Shown here piece by piece: positions 45,985 to 55,244 of a DNA stretch of 64,000 bases. A program made the translations under genes and the position numbers. The first letter of the stretch is position 1. Each line of letters opens with the position of its first letter. Where the stretch lies: the NCBI GenBank assembly GCA_039810885.1, contig JBDHXV010000008.1:1-64000 (forward strand), given 5' to 3'. This DNA is from BJGO01 sp039810885 (lineage in GTDB: Bacteria; Bacteroidota; Bacteroidia; Chitinophagales; UBA10324). The notes below the pieces were generated by a model that was not told the origin of the DNA, did not search any database, and was given only the letters and a program-made list of their open reading frames with translations.

Positions 45985-48069
45985 TTAATTCAAGCCATTA
46001 GCTTCTGCAAGCAACTCAGCCAGATCTTTCACTTTCAACTGACTATCCTGGTTCTTTTGCTTTACTCCATCCTCCATCATAATAATGCAATAGGGGCAAG
46101 CAGCAGCTATTACTTTCGCTCCTGTTTCCATCGCTTGTTCCGTGCGTGCAATATTCACCCTCGTAGTGCCGGGTTCTTCTTCTTTATATACTTGTGCTCC
46201 GCCTGCGCCACAACACATTGCATTTTTTCTATTATTCTTCATTTCCCTAACATCTGTGCTGACGGATTCAAGGATAGAGCGTGGTGCTTCATAGATATCA
46301 TTTCCACGCCCTATGTAGCAACTGTCATGATAGGTAATGGATTGTGCCTGTAATGGGTTTTCACTGCTTGCTTTCAACTTTCCTTCTTCAATCAATTTCG
46401 CCAATAATGTTGAGTGATGCATTACTTCATAATTTCCACCCAGTGCCGGATATTCATTCTTCAATGCATTGAACCCATGCGGACAAGCTGTTACAATTCG
46501 CTTCACCCCATACCCGTTCAGTGTTTTAATATTAGTCATTGCTTGCATTTGTGCAAGAAACTCATTACCGCTGCGTTTTGCAGGGTCCCCGGTACAACTT
46601 TCTTCTTTTCCTAATACTGCAAAACTGATATTAGCTTTTTTTAACAACATCGCTATTGCTCGTGTTACTAACTTATTTCGCTCGTCATAAGAGCCGGCGC
46701 AGCCCACCCAAAACAACACTTCTATTTCTTCGCCTGCGGCAGATTTCTCAGCCATAGTAGGTACATTCATACCATCTGCCCAATTAAAACGATCTTCAAG
46801 TGAAAATTGCCAAGGCGCTCCATTGTTTTCTATATTGGTATTCATACTCACCCACTCTGCCGGCATTTTAGATTCCTCCATAGTTAAATTGCGGCGTAAA
46901 TCAACAATGATAGATAAGGGATCAATATTTACAGGGCATTCTTCAACGCAGGCCTGGCAAGTTGTGCAAGCCCACAACTCCTCTTGTGTAATGTAATCAA
47001 ACAATGTTTTATTATCGATAAACGACATTCCATGCTTATCTATGTTGTGCCCTACTTCTTCCAAGCGATCGCGAGTGTCCATCATAATTTTGCGAGGGCT
47101 TAATTTCTTTCCTGTAAGATTAGCAGGACAAACAGAAGTACATCGTCCGCATTCTGTACACGAATAGGCATCCATAAGCTGCTTTCGTGTAAGGTCATTA
47201 ACATCCTTAACTCCAAATCTTCCGGTGTATGGTTCACCTATAGCTGCCGATGGGTCGAGCATAGCCTTTACTTCATTCGTTACATATTCGGGTGAAGTAA
47301 GCTCTGCCTTTGGAGTCAATTTTGCGTAGTATGTATTTGGAAAAGCAATAATGATATGGAAGTGTTTGGAAATAACCAGGTAGTTCATAAATAATAAAAT
47401 GCCGATAATATGTAACCACCAACATACTCGCTCAACCAGAATCAGTGAAATATCTGACAACGAACTCAACATGGGTGTAATGAACGAGCTAACGGGAAAA
47501 GCCCCTGCTTGAATATAGTGTTCCGTATTGCGAATTTGTAATATTTGATCCGACGCATTCATCGTTAAAAACAAAGACATCAACACAATTTCAAAACAGA
47601 GAATAATGGTGGCATCTTTTGTAGGCCATCCTTTCATTTCCGGTTTATGAAAACGTGTTAATCTTACGATATAACGTCTTGAAAGAAAAAGTGTACACGC
47701 AATAATTACCAGCAAGGCAAGCACTTCAAAACCACCGATTAATAAATTGTATAGGCTCGCCGGAAGTAGCTGTGCAAACACGCGATGTGTTCCGGCAATA
47801 CCATCAATAATAATTTCAAGAATTTCTATATTGATAATGATGAAGCCCAAATAAACAAACAAGTGTAAGAGTGCCGGTATGGGTCGTTTAAACATTTTCT
47901 TCTGACCAAATGCAACAAGCAGCATATTTTTCCAACGTGCCGAAATAGGACCGGGATAATCTGTTTTTTTACCGAGTTGAATATTCCTTATAATTTTTTT
48001 TATGCTCTTGGTAAAAAAGAATATACCAACTGCCAACACAAGGACAAACAAAATCTGTTCAATTATCAT
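45985..48069 (-). CDS. EtfD-like membrane Fe-S oxidoreductase (ETF:menaquinone oxidoreductase-like)
   Basis: 694 residues. The N-terminal third has five or six helices like the nitrate-reductase gamma subunit, with possible haem-b histidines (LLHLFVYLGF, THRVF). It is followed by two 4Fe-4S motifs (CTECGRCTSVCP and CTTCQACVEECP) and two CCG cysteine-rich domains (WVGCAGSYDERN with ACPHGFNALKNEYP, and YHDSCYIGRGN with NAMCCGAGG). This HdrD/GlpC-like fusion matches EtfD-type enzymes that pass electrons from electron-transfer flavoprotein to menaquinone during fatty-acid oxidation, consistent with hbd in the window. The electron donor is inferred. The gene stands alone. Confidence 0.82.
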   Translation of the reverse strand: MIIEQILFVLVLAVGIFFFTKSIKKIIRNIQLGKKTDYPGPISARWKNMLLVAFGQKKMFKRPIPALLHLFVYLGFIIINIEILEIIIDGIAGTHRVFAQLLPASLYNLLIGGFEVLALLVIIACTLFLSRRYIVRLTRFHKPEMKGWPTKDATIILCFEIVLMSLFLTMNASDQILQIRNTEHYIQAGAFPVSSFITPMLSSLSDISLILVERVCWWLHIIGILLFMNYLVISKHFHIIIAFPNTYYAKLTPKAELTSPEYVTNEVKAMLDPSAAIGEPYTGRFGVKDVNDLTRKQLMDAYSCTECGRCTSVCPANLTGKKLSPRKIMMDTRDRLEEVGHNIDKHGMSFIDNKTLFDYITQEELWACTTCQACVEECPVNIDPLSIIVDLRRNLTMEESKMPAEWVSMNTNIENNGAPWQFSLEDRFNWADGMNVPTMAEKSAAGEEIEVLFWVGCAGSYDERNKLVTRAIAMLLKKANISFAVLGKEESCTGDPAKRSGNEFLAQMQAMTNIKTLNGYGVKRIVTACPHGFNALKNEYPALGGNYEVMHHSTLLAKLIEEGKLKASSENPLQAQSITYHDSCYIGRGNDIYEAPRSILESVSTDVREMKNNRKNAMCCGAGGAQVYKEEEPGTTRVNIARTEQAMETGAKVIAAACPYCIIMMEDGVKQKNQDSQLKVKDLAELLAEANGLN

Positions 48070-48122
48070 GAGTATTGTGAATTATATGTTTAAATGGAGT
48101 GCGTAAAGATGGCTTAACTTAA

Positions 48123-48130
48123 CAAAGTTA
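48123..48130 (-). promoter_or_regulatory. Candidate -7 box for the EtfD-like gene
   Basis: On the minus strand the sequence is TAACTTTG, an exact TAnnTTTG, 53 bases upstream of the ATG. No -33 TTTG is at standard distance. It overlaps a short TTAACTTAACAAAGTTAA semi-palindrome. Confidence 0.35.
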
Positions 48131-48142
48131 AAAAGGAAAAAA

Positions 48143-50491
48143 ATGAACCGTATTTTATGCCTGCTATACACCCTATTTCTTCTCATTGGAGATGTTTGCT
48201 ATGCACAGCGTAGCACGGCTTATTTTAATGATGAGTTAATTTTTTATGTACAGAAGCAAAATAATCCAAATGAAGAATTACACCTACTTGTACAGGGTGA
48301 TCTGAACACCATTCAAAATTTTATGCATTCAAAAAATGGACGCGTTCTCTATCAAGTGCAAGACATCGCTTCCGTGCGCTTAACCTCTGCATGGTTCAGC
48401 GAATTATTGCATACTCCGGGCATCAAACGTGTAGAGGGCTATCACGGCTGTGGACAAATCTTAGACGAACAAACAGATATTCAAGCAAACATTACACCTG
48501 TGAAAGACGGCAATCTGCCATTGACTCAATCTTATACCGGAAAAGATGTCGTTGTCGGAATAATTGATACAGGAATTGAAATTAATCACGATGACTTCCG
48601 GCATGAAAATGGTCAAACACGCATTAAGTATCTCTGGGATCAATCCTATACCAGCGGCGGAACGACGCCCTCTTTCGGTTATGGACAAGAATGGGATTCA
48701 ACAGCTATACAAAATGGGCTTTGTACACATACCGAAGCTGCTTCCTATTTTGGTCACGGCTCAAATGTTACGGGTGCCGCAACCGGAAATGGTTTGGCAC
48801 TCAATAAGTATCAAGGCGTGGCTCCTGAAGCAGATATTATCAGCGTAGCTTGTGATTTAGGTCAAAATTTTTTAAACAATGTTGCTGATGCCACAGCCTA
48901 CATCTATCAACATGCACAACAACTGGGTAAGCCTTGTATTATCAGTGCCAGTGTGGGCATATACCGTGGCTCGCATGATGGAGCCGATTTGCCGGCTCAG
49001 TTTATATCTGCATTAATAAAGTTGCAAAACGGACGCTCTTTTTGTGCTTCGGCAGGTAATGCAGGCAATATTTTATTACACTTGGGTTATGAAGTTGAAG
49101 CAGATTCGGCATATACATGGTTTCGCTACGAGCCAACGATTAATAGCGTTTACTATGAAGTGTGGGCTTCAAAAACAAATTTTAATAATGTGTATTTCTC
49201 TTTTGGAGTAGATAAACCTGCGCCTTCTTATGCCAAGCGCACCGTAACTCAATACTTCAACATACTTTCTAACTTTAATCTGAGCACAGGGATTGATAGT
49301 CTTAAAGATACAATTTTTGTAAGTGGCAACCGCTTAGGTATATTGAATTTATATGCTTTAGAATATAATGATTCAACCTATAAGCTAATCGTTCATATTT
49401 TCCCGGATAGCACCTCCTATTTATGGCGCTTTACCACAAAGGGAAGCGGCTACTTTGACTGTTGGTCTCAATCTCAATATACAGGTACTTCGAATACAGT
49501 TAAAGTTAATCTTCCCGATGTAAGTGTGTATCCGGATATTGCACGTTATCGCATGCAAGATCGCTTGGAAACCGTTGTAAGTAGTTTCACTTGCTCGCAA
49601 GAAGTCATTGCTGTTGCAAACTTTGTGAATCGAAATAATTTTGTGAATTACAACGGTGCAACTACATCTTATGCATCGGATACCGTTGGTGCACGTGTCT
49701 CTACCTCAAGCATTGGGCCTTCGAGAGATAAGCGTTTAAAACCTGAAATTACTGCCCCGGGCGGTAACACCCTTGCTCCGGGACAATTAAGCACTTTAGC
49801 TCAATTTATTCTTAATGACCCGACTAAAGTGGCCGAGGGTGGATTGCATAACGTCAATGGCGGCACCTCTATGGCAGCACCGGTGGTCGGTGGTATTATT
49901 GCATTATATTTTCAAAAAAAACCGACAGCAAGCTGGAAGCAGATTCGTGATGCTATTCAATTAAGTGCTAAGGAAGATATGTTTACGGGGATTAACCTGC
50001 CTGATACTAAATGGGGTTGGGGAAAAATAAATGCTTTTGATATGCTTACTACGAATATCGTTTATGGTTGTACCGATAGTAGCTCTATTAATTACAACCC
50101 AATAGCCACAATTGACGATGGCTCTTGCATTTACGATACTGTTGCCATTGTTTATGGTTGTATGGACACGAATGCACTAAATTACAATCCTCTTGCAACT
50201 CTAGACGATGGCTCTTGTGTTTATGACACTACACACGTGGGTGTAAACCTTATACCCAACATTACTTTTTTTCCTAACCCGATTCATAACAGTTTATACA
50301 TTCATCAATCCGTTAACTTAAATCTTACTATAATTATATATGATGTAACCGGTCGCATAATGTTAAATGAACAACTCTCCGATAAGATTAATCATTCTAT
50401 TGACTTTTCCTTGATGCACCCCGGAATTTACATCTGTGAGCTTCAAGAAGCAGGAAAAAGAGTAAAGACCTTGAAACTGACTAAGCTGTAA
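48143..50491 (+). CDS. Subtilisin-family (S8) secreted protease with T9SS type A sorting domain
   Basis: 782 residues. A signal peptide ends near residue 22 (CYAQ). The catalytic triad is Asp142 in GIIDTGIEI, His205 in YFGHGSNVTG and Ser in the NGGTSMAAP motif near residue 578. A large beta insertion separates His and Ser. Near the C-terminus are two copies of a 28-residue cysteine-containing repeat (YGCTDSSSINYNPIATIDDG and a second copy beginning YGCMDTNALNYNP), a linker common in Bacteroidota surface proteins. A type A sorting domain (ITFFPNPIHNSLYI to the end) follows. It should degrade protein outside the cell. Confidence 0.92.
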   Translation: MNRILCLLYTLFLLIGDVCYAQRSTAYFNDELIFYVQKQNNPNEELHLLVQGDLNTIQNFMHSKNGRVLYQVQDIASVRLTSAWFSELLHTPGIKRVEGYHGCGQILDEQTDIQANITPVKDGNLPLTQSYTGKDVVVGIIDTGIEINHDDFRHENGQTRIKYLWDQSYTSGGTTPSFGYGQEWDSTAIQNGLCTHTEAASYFGHGSNVTGAATGNGLALNKYQGVAPEADIISVACDLGQNFLNNVADATAYIYQHAQQLGKPCIISASVGIYRGSHDGADLPAQFISALIKLQNGRSFCASAGNAGNILLHLGYEVEADSAYTWFRYEPTINSVYYEVWASKTNFNNVYFSFGVDKPAPSYAKRTVTQYFNILSNFNLSTGIDSLKDTIFVSGNRLGILNLYALEYNDSTYKLIVHIFPDSTSYLWRFTTKGSGYFDCWSQSQYTGTSNTVKVNLPDVSVYPDIARYRMQDRLETVVSSFTCSQEVIAVANFVNRNNFVNYNGATTSYASDTVGARVSTSSIGPSRDKRLKPEITAPGGNTLAPGQLSTLAQFILNDPTKVAEGGLHNVNGGTSMAAPVVGGIIALYFQKKPTASWKQIRDAIQLSAKEDMFTGINLPDTKWGWGKINAFDMLTTNIVYGCTDSSSINYNPIATIDDGSCIYDTVAIVYGCMDTNALNYNPLATLDDGSCVYDTTHVGVNLIPNITFFPNPIHNSLYIHQSVNLNLTIIIYDVTGRIMLNEQLSDKINHSIDFSLMHPGIYICELQEAGKRVKTLKLTKL

Positions 50492-50512
50492 TTATTATTT
50501 TAGCTGCTCGAT

Positions 50513-51007
50513 ATGAATAACATCATCCTCAATGACGATCAAATTCGCAAGAAGCTTCGTCGTATTGCTTTTGAAATATACGAACAGAACTACGATGAAA
50601 AGGAATTATGCCTTATCGGCATACGCGAAAACGGTTACGAACTTGCGGGCATCCTCAATGATTATTTACTTGAGATATCCGACTTAAAGGTAAATGTATG
50701 CGGACTAAGTTTGAATAAGTCTCAACCACTCTCCGAACCTATTCGTGTCGATTGCGAATTGAAGCAGCTCCAGAATAAAGTAGTCATCATAATTGATGAT
50801 GTAGCTCACTCGGGCAAAACATTGATGTATGCTCTAAAGCCTATAATAGATAACCATCCTAAAAAAATTCAGATTGCAGTATTAGTAGATCGAAAGCATA
50901 AGCGATATCCTGTAACTGCAGATTTTGTAGGGCTATTATTATCTACCGGAGCACACGAAATGGTTCACGTGAAAATGGGTGAAGAATTATCTGCTTTCGT
51001 AAAATAA
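50513..51007 (+). CDS. PyrR-like phosphoribosyltransferase
   Basis: 164 residues, type I PRTase fold. The PRPP-binding loop is VVIIIDDVAHSGKTLMYAL; an upstream IGIRENGYELAGIL strand holds the second conserved region and RKHKRYPVTADFVGL the C-terminal hood. It resembles PyrR, the pyrimidine-regulatory uracil phosphoribosyltransferase, but no PyrR-binding RNA site or pyr gene is visible here. Other PRTases of this class cannot be excluded. Its last 21 bases overlap the 3' end of aroK on the other strand. Confidence 0.8.
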   Translation: MNNIILNDDQIRKKLRRIAFEIYEQNYDEKELCLIGIRENGYELAGILNDYLLEISDLKVNVCGLSLNKSQPLSEPIRVDCELKQLQNKVVIIIDDVAHSGKTLMYALKPIIDNHPKKIQIAVLVDRKHKRYPVTADFVGLLLSTGAHEMVHVKMGEELSAFVK

Positions 51008-51508
51008 GTTAATGCGATCCACTAACTCTTCAACGGAGTTTTGTTGTGCATAAAAAGTTATTTGTGCTTGTGCATAAAATGGCTCACGCTCTCTTAAGTG
51101 TTTTTGAATAAACGATGCTAATTGCGTTGCATCTATTCCTTTAAGCACAGGTCTATTACCCCCTTGTTGGGATAAACGATGGCAGAGTACATCTTCCGGT
51201 TGCTTAATGTAAACGACCAATCCGGTTTTGAGCATGTGCTGCATATTATTATAAAAACACGGCACTCCACCACCGCAAGAAATTACTGTGTGGTTCAGCT
51301 TGCTTAATCTCATTAAATAATACTGCTCTATCTTCCTAAATTGTTCTTCTCCTTCATTATCAAAGAGATTTTGGATTGAGGTTCTTTGCATACACTCTAT
51401 ATACGCATCCATGTCCACAAAATTCATAAGCAATATCTCTGCAATTTGCTTTCCTAAGGTGCTTTTACCGGCACCCATGTAACCAACCAAGTATATAAGT
51501 TTCTTCAT
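50987..51508 (-). CDS. aroK: Shikimate kinase
   Basis: 173 residues, the standard size. Walker A motif GYMGAGKST; shikimate-binding Asp and Arg in NFVDMDAYIE and EEQFRKIE; CGGGVPC loop; lid arginine in GNRPVLKG. It phosphorylates shikimate at the 3-OH in aromatic amino-acid synthesis. The start is the ATG at MKKLIYLVGY. A possible ATG ten codons upstream lies inside the terminator hairpin of the preceding small gene and is unlikely to be used. Confidence 0.93.
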   Translation of the reverse strand: MKKLIYLVGYMGAGKSTLGKQIAEILLMNFVDMDAYIECMQRTSIQNLFDNEGEEQFRKIEQYYLMRLSKLNHTVISCGGGVPCFYNNMQHMLKTGLVVYIKQPEDVLCHRLSQQGGNRPVLKGIDATQLASFIQKHLREREPFYAQAQITFYAQQNSVEELVDRINLFYESR

Positions 51509-51519
51509 TCTTTTTTGAA

Positions 51520-51550
51520 AAATAAAAAACCCCTCCATAATGGAAGGGTT
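51520..51550 (-). terminator. Terminator of the 55-residue lipoprotein gene
   Basis: On the minus strand, AACCCTTCCA and TGGAGGGGTT (one G-T pair) close a TTA loop and run into TTTTTATTTTT. It ends the small lipoprotein transcript just before the aroK start. Confidence 0.88.
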
Positions 51551-51587
51551 ATCTTTTCTAAAGACTTGCTAGTAATTAGCGTATTCT

Positions 51588-51755
51588 TTATTTGTGCTGA
51601 GTTGTATCAGCATTTGTAGTTTGAGGAGCCGGATTTGTATTAGATTCAACTTTAGTAGAATCTGATTTTTCAGCATCCTTTTTTTGTTCAGCAGAATTGC
51701 AAGCAGCTAAAGCTAACGTTGTACAAATCGCTAAAATAGTAACGTACTTTTTCAT
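51588..51755 (-). CDS. 55-residue lipoprotein
   Basis: The protein begins MKKYVTILAICTTLALAAC, a lipoprotein signal with lipobox LAAC (Cys19). The mature 37 residues are hydrophilic and disordered-looking, rich in Lys, Asp, Thr, Asn and Gln (KKDAEKSD, then NPAPQTTNADTTQHK). It has its own promoter (-7 box 51787-51794) and terminator, so it is a single-gene unit between der and aroK. The Bacteroidota contain many such short abundant lipoproteins; no function is recognised. Confidence 0.85.
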   Translation of the reverse strand: MKKYVTILAICTTLALAACNSAEQKKDAEKSDSTKVESNTNPAPQTTNADTTQHK

Positions 51756-51786
51756 TTAATTTAATAGGTTTTTTAAAATTCAGGCG

Positions 51787-51794
51787 CAAATATA
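51787..51794 (-). promoter_or_regulatory. -7 box of the 55-residue lipoprotein gene
   Basis: The minus strand reads TATATTTG followed by CGCC, an exact TAnnTTTG match 31 bases before the ATG. The same TATATTTG(T)GCG arrangement occurs before actA. No -33 TTTG is clear. Confidence 0.55.
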
Positions 51795-51823
51795 TCTTAA
51801 TGTTTTAATTAAATTTTAATACT

Positions 51824-53131
51824 TTATTGAGGTTTTCTAAAAAAAATAATCAGCGGAGAACCGGTGAATGCGTATCGGCTGCGGAGTTTGTTCTCTAAGA
51901 AACGACGATAAGATTCTGCTACTTCCAACGGATAATTACAATAAATGACTATTGTGGGCACTTGTGCATTAACCTGTTCTGCTTTGAAAAAGCGTATGAA
52001 CTGTCCGCGGTGTGTAGGTGGAGGATTTGTATTGGCTAATTCCATTACAAATTCGTTTAATTCCTCATTATTCAGTCGTTGTTTGCGCCTTTCATAGACT
52101 TCCAATGCCGTATCAATAACCTTATGAATACGCTGCTTTTCAGACACGGAAGTAAAGATGATAGGCACATCATTGAACGGGGCAAGTTTCTTCTTATATT
52201 CTTCTTCCAGTTTCTTCAACGTATTTGTCTCTTTCAACATTAAGTCCCACTTATTAGCTACCAGAACAATACCTTTCTTCCGATTTGCTGCAATAGAAAA
52301 TATTTTCAAATCCTGCGCTTCTAGTCCATGAATAACATCAAACATCAAAATGCACACATCGGCATCTTCTATGGTTTTAATGGCTCGTATTACAGAGTAA
52401 AACTCAATGTCTTCATCTACCTTACTCCGCTTTCGAATACCCGCAGTGTCTATCAAATAAAACTCTTTCTTATAGAGATTATAGTAAGTGTGAATGGAAT
52501 CACGCGTAGTACCGGGCACATCGGTCACAATATTCCGCTCCTCTCCGATTAAAATATTCAGCATAGAGGACTTACCAACATTAGGCCGGCCTACTATGGC
52601 AAACTTGGGAATGCCCACGGGTAATGTTGTTGTGTCTATCACAATTTCGTCTGTAATAGCATCAAGCAATTCGCCAGTGCCGCCTCCATTTATAGAAGAT
52701 AAAAAAAATGTTTTTTCAAAACCAAGCGACCAAAACTCTTGTGCCTCCAGTAAGCGAGTTCCATTATCCACCTTATTAACGACCAACAATGTTCTTTTAC
52801 CTGAACGTCGCAACATCTCTGTTACTTCGTAATCCAGATCAGTAATTCCTGTAGTCACATCGGTAACAAAAACAATAACTGTAGCTTCTTTGATGGCAAT
52901 AAGTACTTGTTTTCTGATCTCAGCCTCAAATATATCATCGGAGTTTTTTACAAATCCGCCGGTATCCACCACATTAAATACTTTTCCGTTCCACTCGCCT
53001 AATCCATAAATACGATCACGGGTAACACCACTCACATCATCTACTATAGCCTTGCGTTGACCAATGATTCGATTAAAAAGGGTTGATTTGCCTACATTAG
53101 GCCGGCCTACTATGGCGACAATATTATTCAT
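51824..53131 (-). CDS. der: Ribosome-assembly GTPase Der (EngA)
   Basis: 435 residues: two tandem GTPase domains and a KH-like C-terminal domain, the defining Der layout. First G domain: GRPNVGKSTLFN, DTGG and NKVD; second: GRPNVGKSSMLN, DTAG and NKWD. The C-terminal part includes FIRFFKAEQV and ENKLRSRYAFTGSPLIIFFRK. It acts in 50S subunit maturation. It follows era by 20 bases, so two ribosome-maturation GTPases are probably cotranscribed. Confidence 0.96.
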   Translation of the reverse strand: MNNIVAIVGRPNVGKSTLFNRIIGQRKAIVDDVSGVTRDRIYGLGEWNGKVFNVVDTGGFVKNSDDIFEAEIRKQVLIAIKEATVIVFVTDVTTGITDLDYEVTEMLRRSGKRTLLVVNKVDNGTRLLEAQEFWSLGFEKTFFLSSINGGGTGELLDAITDEIVIDTTTLPVGIPKFAIVGRPNVGKSSMLNILIGEERNIVTDVPGTTRDSIHTYYNLYKKEFYLIDTAGIRKRSKVDEDIEFYSVIRAIKTIEDADVCILMFDVIHGLEAQDLKIFSIAANRKKGIVLVANKWDLMLKETNTLKKLEEEYKKKLAPFNDVPIIFTSVSEKQRIHKVIDTALEVYERRKQRLNNEELNEFVMELANTNPPPTHRGQFIRFFKAEQVNAQVPTIVIYCNYPLEVAESYRRFLENKLRSRYAFTGSPLIIFFRKPQ

Positions 53132-53151
53132 GCGCTGGCAAAAATAGTTGT

Positions 53152-54036
53152 TTACAGATTATAGCCCCATCGTTTTAAATCAGGGTCATTGTTTCGCCAG
53201 TCTTTTCTTACTTTAATGCTTAGTTCGAGAAAAATCTTTCTACCCACAAACTCCTCAATTTGTTTACGGCATCGAATGCCTAACTCCTTAATAGAACCAC
53301 CTTTATGTCCAAGCATAATACCTTTCTGTGTATCTCTTTCCGTGTAGATGGTTGCCTTTATAACAGTTAACTGCTCTTTTTCTTTATATTCATCTACCAC
53401 AACATTGGTTGAGTAAGGTACCTCTTCGTGAAACATCAATAAAATTTGTTCTCGAATAAGTTCCTGAATAAAAAATCTCGTTGGCCTGTCCGTAAGCTCA
53501 TCTGTATCATAATACGCTGGATGAATGGGCAAGAAATCTTTGACAATTTGCAGCAACAGTTCTAAGTTGATTTTCTTTAATGCAGACACAGTAAGCACCT
53601 TAGAATTAGTGTACAGGCTTTGCCAGTGATCAACACATCGAGTTACTTCAGTAGTATCGAGTCGATCTATTTTATTGATAGCAATAATTAGTGGCTTTTT
53701 ACTGAGTTGCAGAAAAGCGGTTATTAAAGAATAGTCGGCATTCTTTGCTGTTGCATCTACGATCAATAAATTAATGTCGGTGTCGCGTAAAGCATCACGA
53801 ACAAAGTCCATCATTTTTTCTTGCAATAAATAAGACGGCTGTATTATACCCGGGGTATCAAAAAAAACGATTTGAGAAACTGCATCATTGAAAATAGCTT
53901 TAATGCGGTGCCTAGTAGTCTGTGCTTTATGCGTTACAGCACTCATCTTTTGACCAATAATGGCATTCAATAACGTGGATTTACCCGCATTCGGCAACCC
54001 GATGATATTAACTAATCCTGACTTAAAATCTTGCAT
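53152..54036 (-). CDS. era: GTPase Era
   Basis: 294 residues from ATG (a TTG one codon earlier is possible). G1 GLPNAGKSTLLN; switch region THKAQTTRHRIKAIF, with TTRHR diagnostic of Era; G3 DTPG; G4 NKID. The C-terminal KH domain includes EEVPYSTNVVVDEY and GMLGHKGGSIKELGIRCRKQIEEFVG in near-standard form. Era binds 16S rRNA near its 3' end during 30S maturation. It is the first gene of the era-der pair. Confidence 0.96.
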   Translation of the reverse strand: MQDFKSGLVNIIGLPNAGKSTLLNAIIGQKMSAVTHKAQTTRHRIKAIFNDAVSQIVFFDTPGIIQPSYLLQEKMMDFVRDALRDTDINLLIVDATAKNADYSLITAFLQLSKKPLIIAINKIDRLDTTEVTRCVDHWQSLYTNSKVLTVSALKKINLELLLQIVKDFLPIHPAYYDTDELTDRPTRFFIQELIREQILLMFHEEVPYSTNVVVDEYKEKEQLTVIKATIYTERDTQKGIMLGHKGGSIKELGIRCRKQIEEFVGRKIFLELSIKVRKDWRNNDPDLKRWGYNL

Positions 54037-54097
54037 CAATGAATTATACTTGTGGATAAATCTGTATTATTACAAAGGAAACCGAAGCTAAAGTACT

Positions 54098-55204
54098 ATG
54101 CGTATTGCATTTGATGCTAAACGATATTTTCACAACAAAACCGGATTAGGGAATTACAGCAGAAAAGTTGTATCTGCACTTAGTACCTATTATCCGGATC
54201 ACGAATATTTTTTATGTGATAGCAAGTCTGCTAAATCCTCAATGAAAATACTTCCTCATTGTAAGGTACTTGCCCCCGAATCAGCTTCTATGCCAGATAC
54301 CTTTTGGCGTTCTTTCAGTATTAAAAATGAATTGAAGAAGAATGATATCTCAATATATCATGGGCTGAGCAATGAGATACCCCTTTCCTTCCCTGATGAC
54401 ACGATCAAATCAGTCGTTACAATTCACGATGTCATTTATAAACTCTATCCACATTATTATCCATTGATTGATCGGTTAATCTATGATCGCAAAGTCTCTT
54501 TTGCCTGCAAAAATGCCGATAGCATCATCGCTACCAGTTATCAAACCAAGTCAGATCTTGCTATTTATTACAATGTAAACCCTGAAAAAATTCGAGTTAT
54601 ATATCAATCGGTCGTAATGCCTGATGTAGATGAATTACAACATCAATCCAATGCAGATAAATTTAATCTTCAAGTACCGTATTTTCTTTATGTTGGAAGA
54701 ATTGAAGAACGCAAAAACTTACTCAACTCCCTAAAAGCATTCAAACAACTCTCGCAGCAGGATACAAAGTTTTACATCGTAGGAAATGGTGGCTCATATA
54801 TGAGTTTATGTAAAGAATATGCAGAACAGGAACTCAGTGGCAGAGTCCGCTTTTATGAAGAAGTCAATAATCGGGAGTTATGCTCCTTTTATAAATATAG
54901 CATCGCGTTGGTATTTACATCTTTTTATGAAGGGTTTGGCATACCGATTCTAGAAGCACAAATGATGCACACTCCGGTGATAACATCACAATATGGTTGT
55001 TTTAAAGAAATAGGCTCCGCTGCAGCGTTATATATTAATCCGAATGAAACGAACGTGTTGTCTGAGGCAATGAATAAAATCTATTGTGACAGCCAGTTGC
55101 GGAATGATTTAATTCATGCCGGGCAAGAAAATGTTAAACGATTCACCCCCGAGTTATTTGCTCAAAAACTAATGGACGAATACACCAAATTGCAAGCAAA
55201 ATAA
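54098..55204 (+). CDS. GT4-family glycosyltransferase
   Basis: 368 residues, GT-B fold. N-terminal features: MRIAFDAKRYFHNKTGLGNYSRKVV, YHGLSNEIPL and TIHDVIYKLYPHYY. The C-terminal nucleotide-sugar part has YFLYVGRIEERKNLLNSLKAF and the EFGxxxxE-type motif FTSFYEGFGIPILEAQ, characteristic of family 4 retaining enzymes such as mannosyltransferases. It is cytoplasmic and probably adds a sugar to a surface glycan or lipid-linked intermediate. The donor and acceptor are unknown. It is divergent from era. Confidence 0.9.
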   Translation: MRIAFDAKRYFHNKTGLGNYSRKVVSALSTYYPDHEYFLCDSKSAKSSMKILPHCKVLAPESASMPDTFWRSFSIKNELKKNDISIYHGLSNEIPLSFPDDTIKSVVTIHDVIYKLYPHYYPLIDRLIYDRKVSFACKNADSIIATSYQTKSDLAIYYNVNPEKIRVIYQSVVMPDVDELQHQSNADKFNLQVPYFLYVGRIEERKNLLNSLKAFKQLSQQDTKFYIVGNGGSYMSLCKEYAEQELSGRVRFYEEVNNRELCSFYKYSIALVFTSFYEGFGIPILEAQMMHTPVITSQYGCFKEIGSAAALYINPNETNVLSEAMNKIYCDSQLRNDLIHAGQENVKRFTPELFAQKLMDEYTKLQAK

Positions 55205-55220
55205 TCTATTGCATTTCCTT

Positions 55221-55228
55221 TACATTTG
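55221..55228 (+). promoter_or_regulatory. Candidate -7 box of the unknown surface-protein gene
   Basis: TACATTTG matches TAnnTTTG exactly and ends 16 bases before the ATG at 55245. It lies just after the GT4 stop codon. No -33 element is at the normal distance. Confidence 0.4.
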
Positions 55229-55244
55229 CCCACGCTTTAGTTTG

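Noticed and set aside
51509..51538. Ten-codon N-terminal extension of shikimate kinase
   Set aside because: The upstream ATG lies in the terminator hairpin of the preceding gene, and the kinase fold starts at the later ATG.
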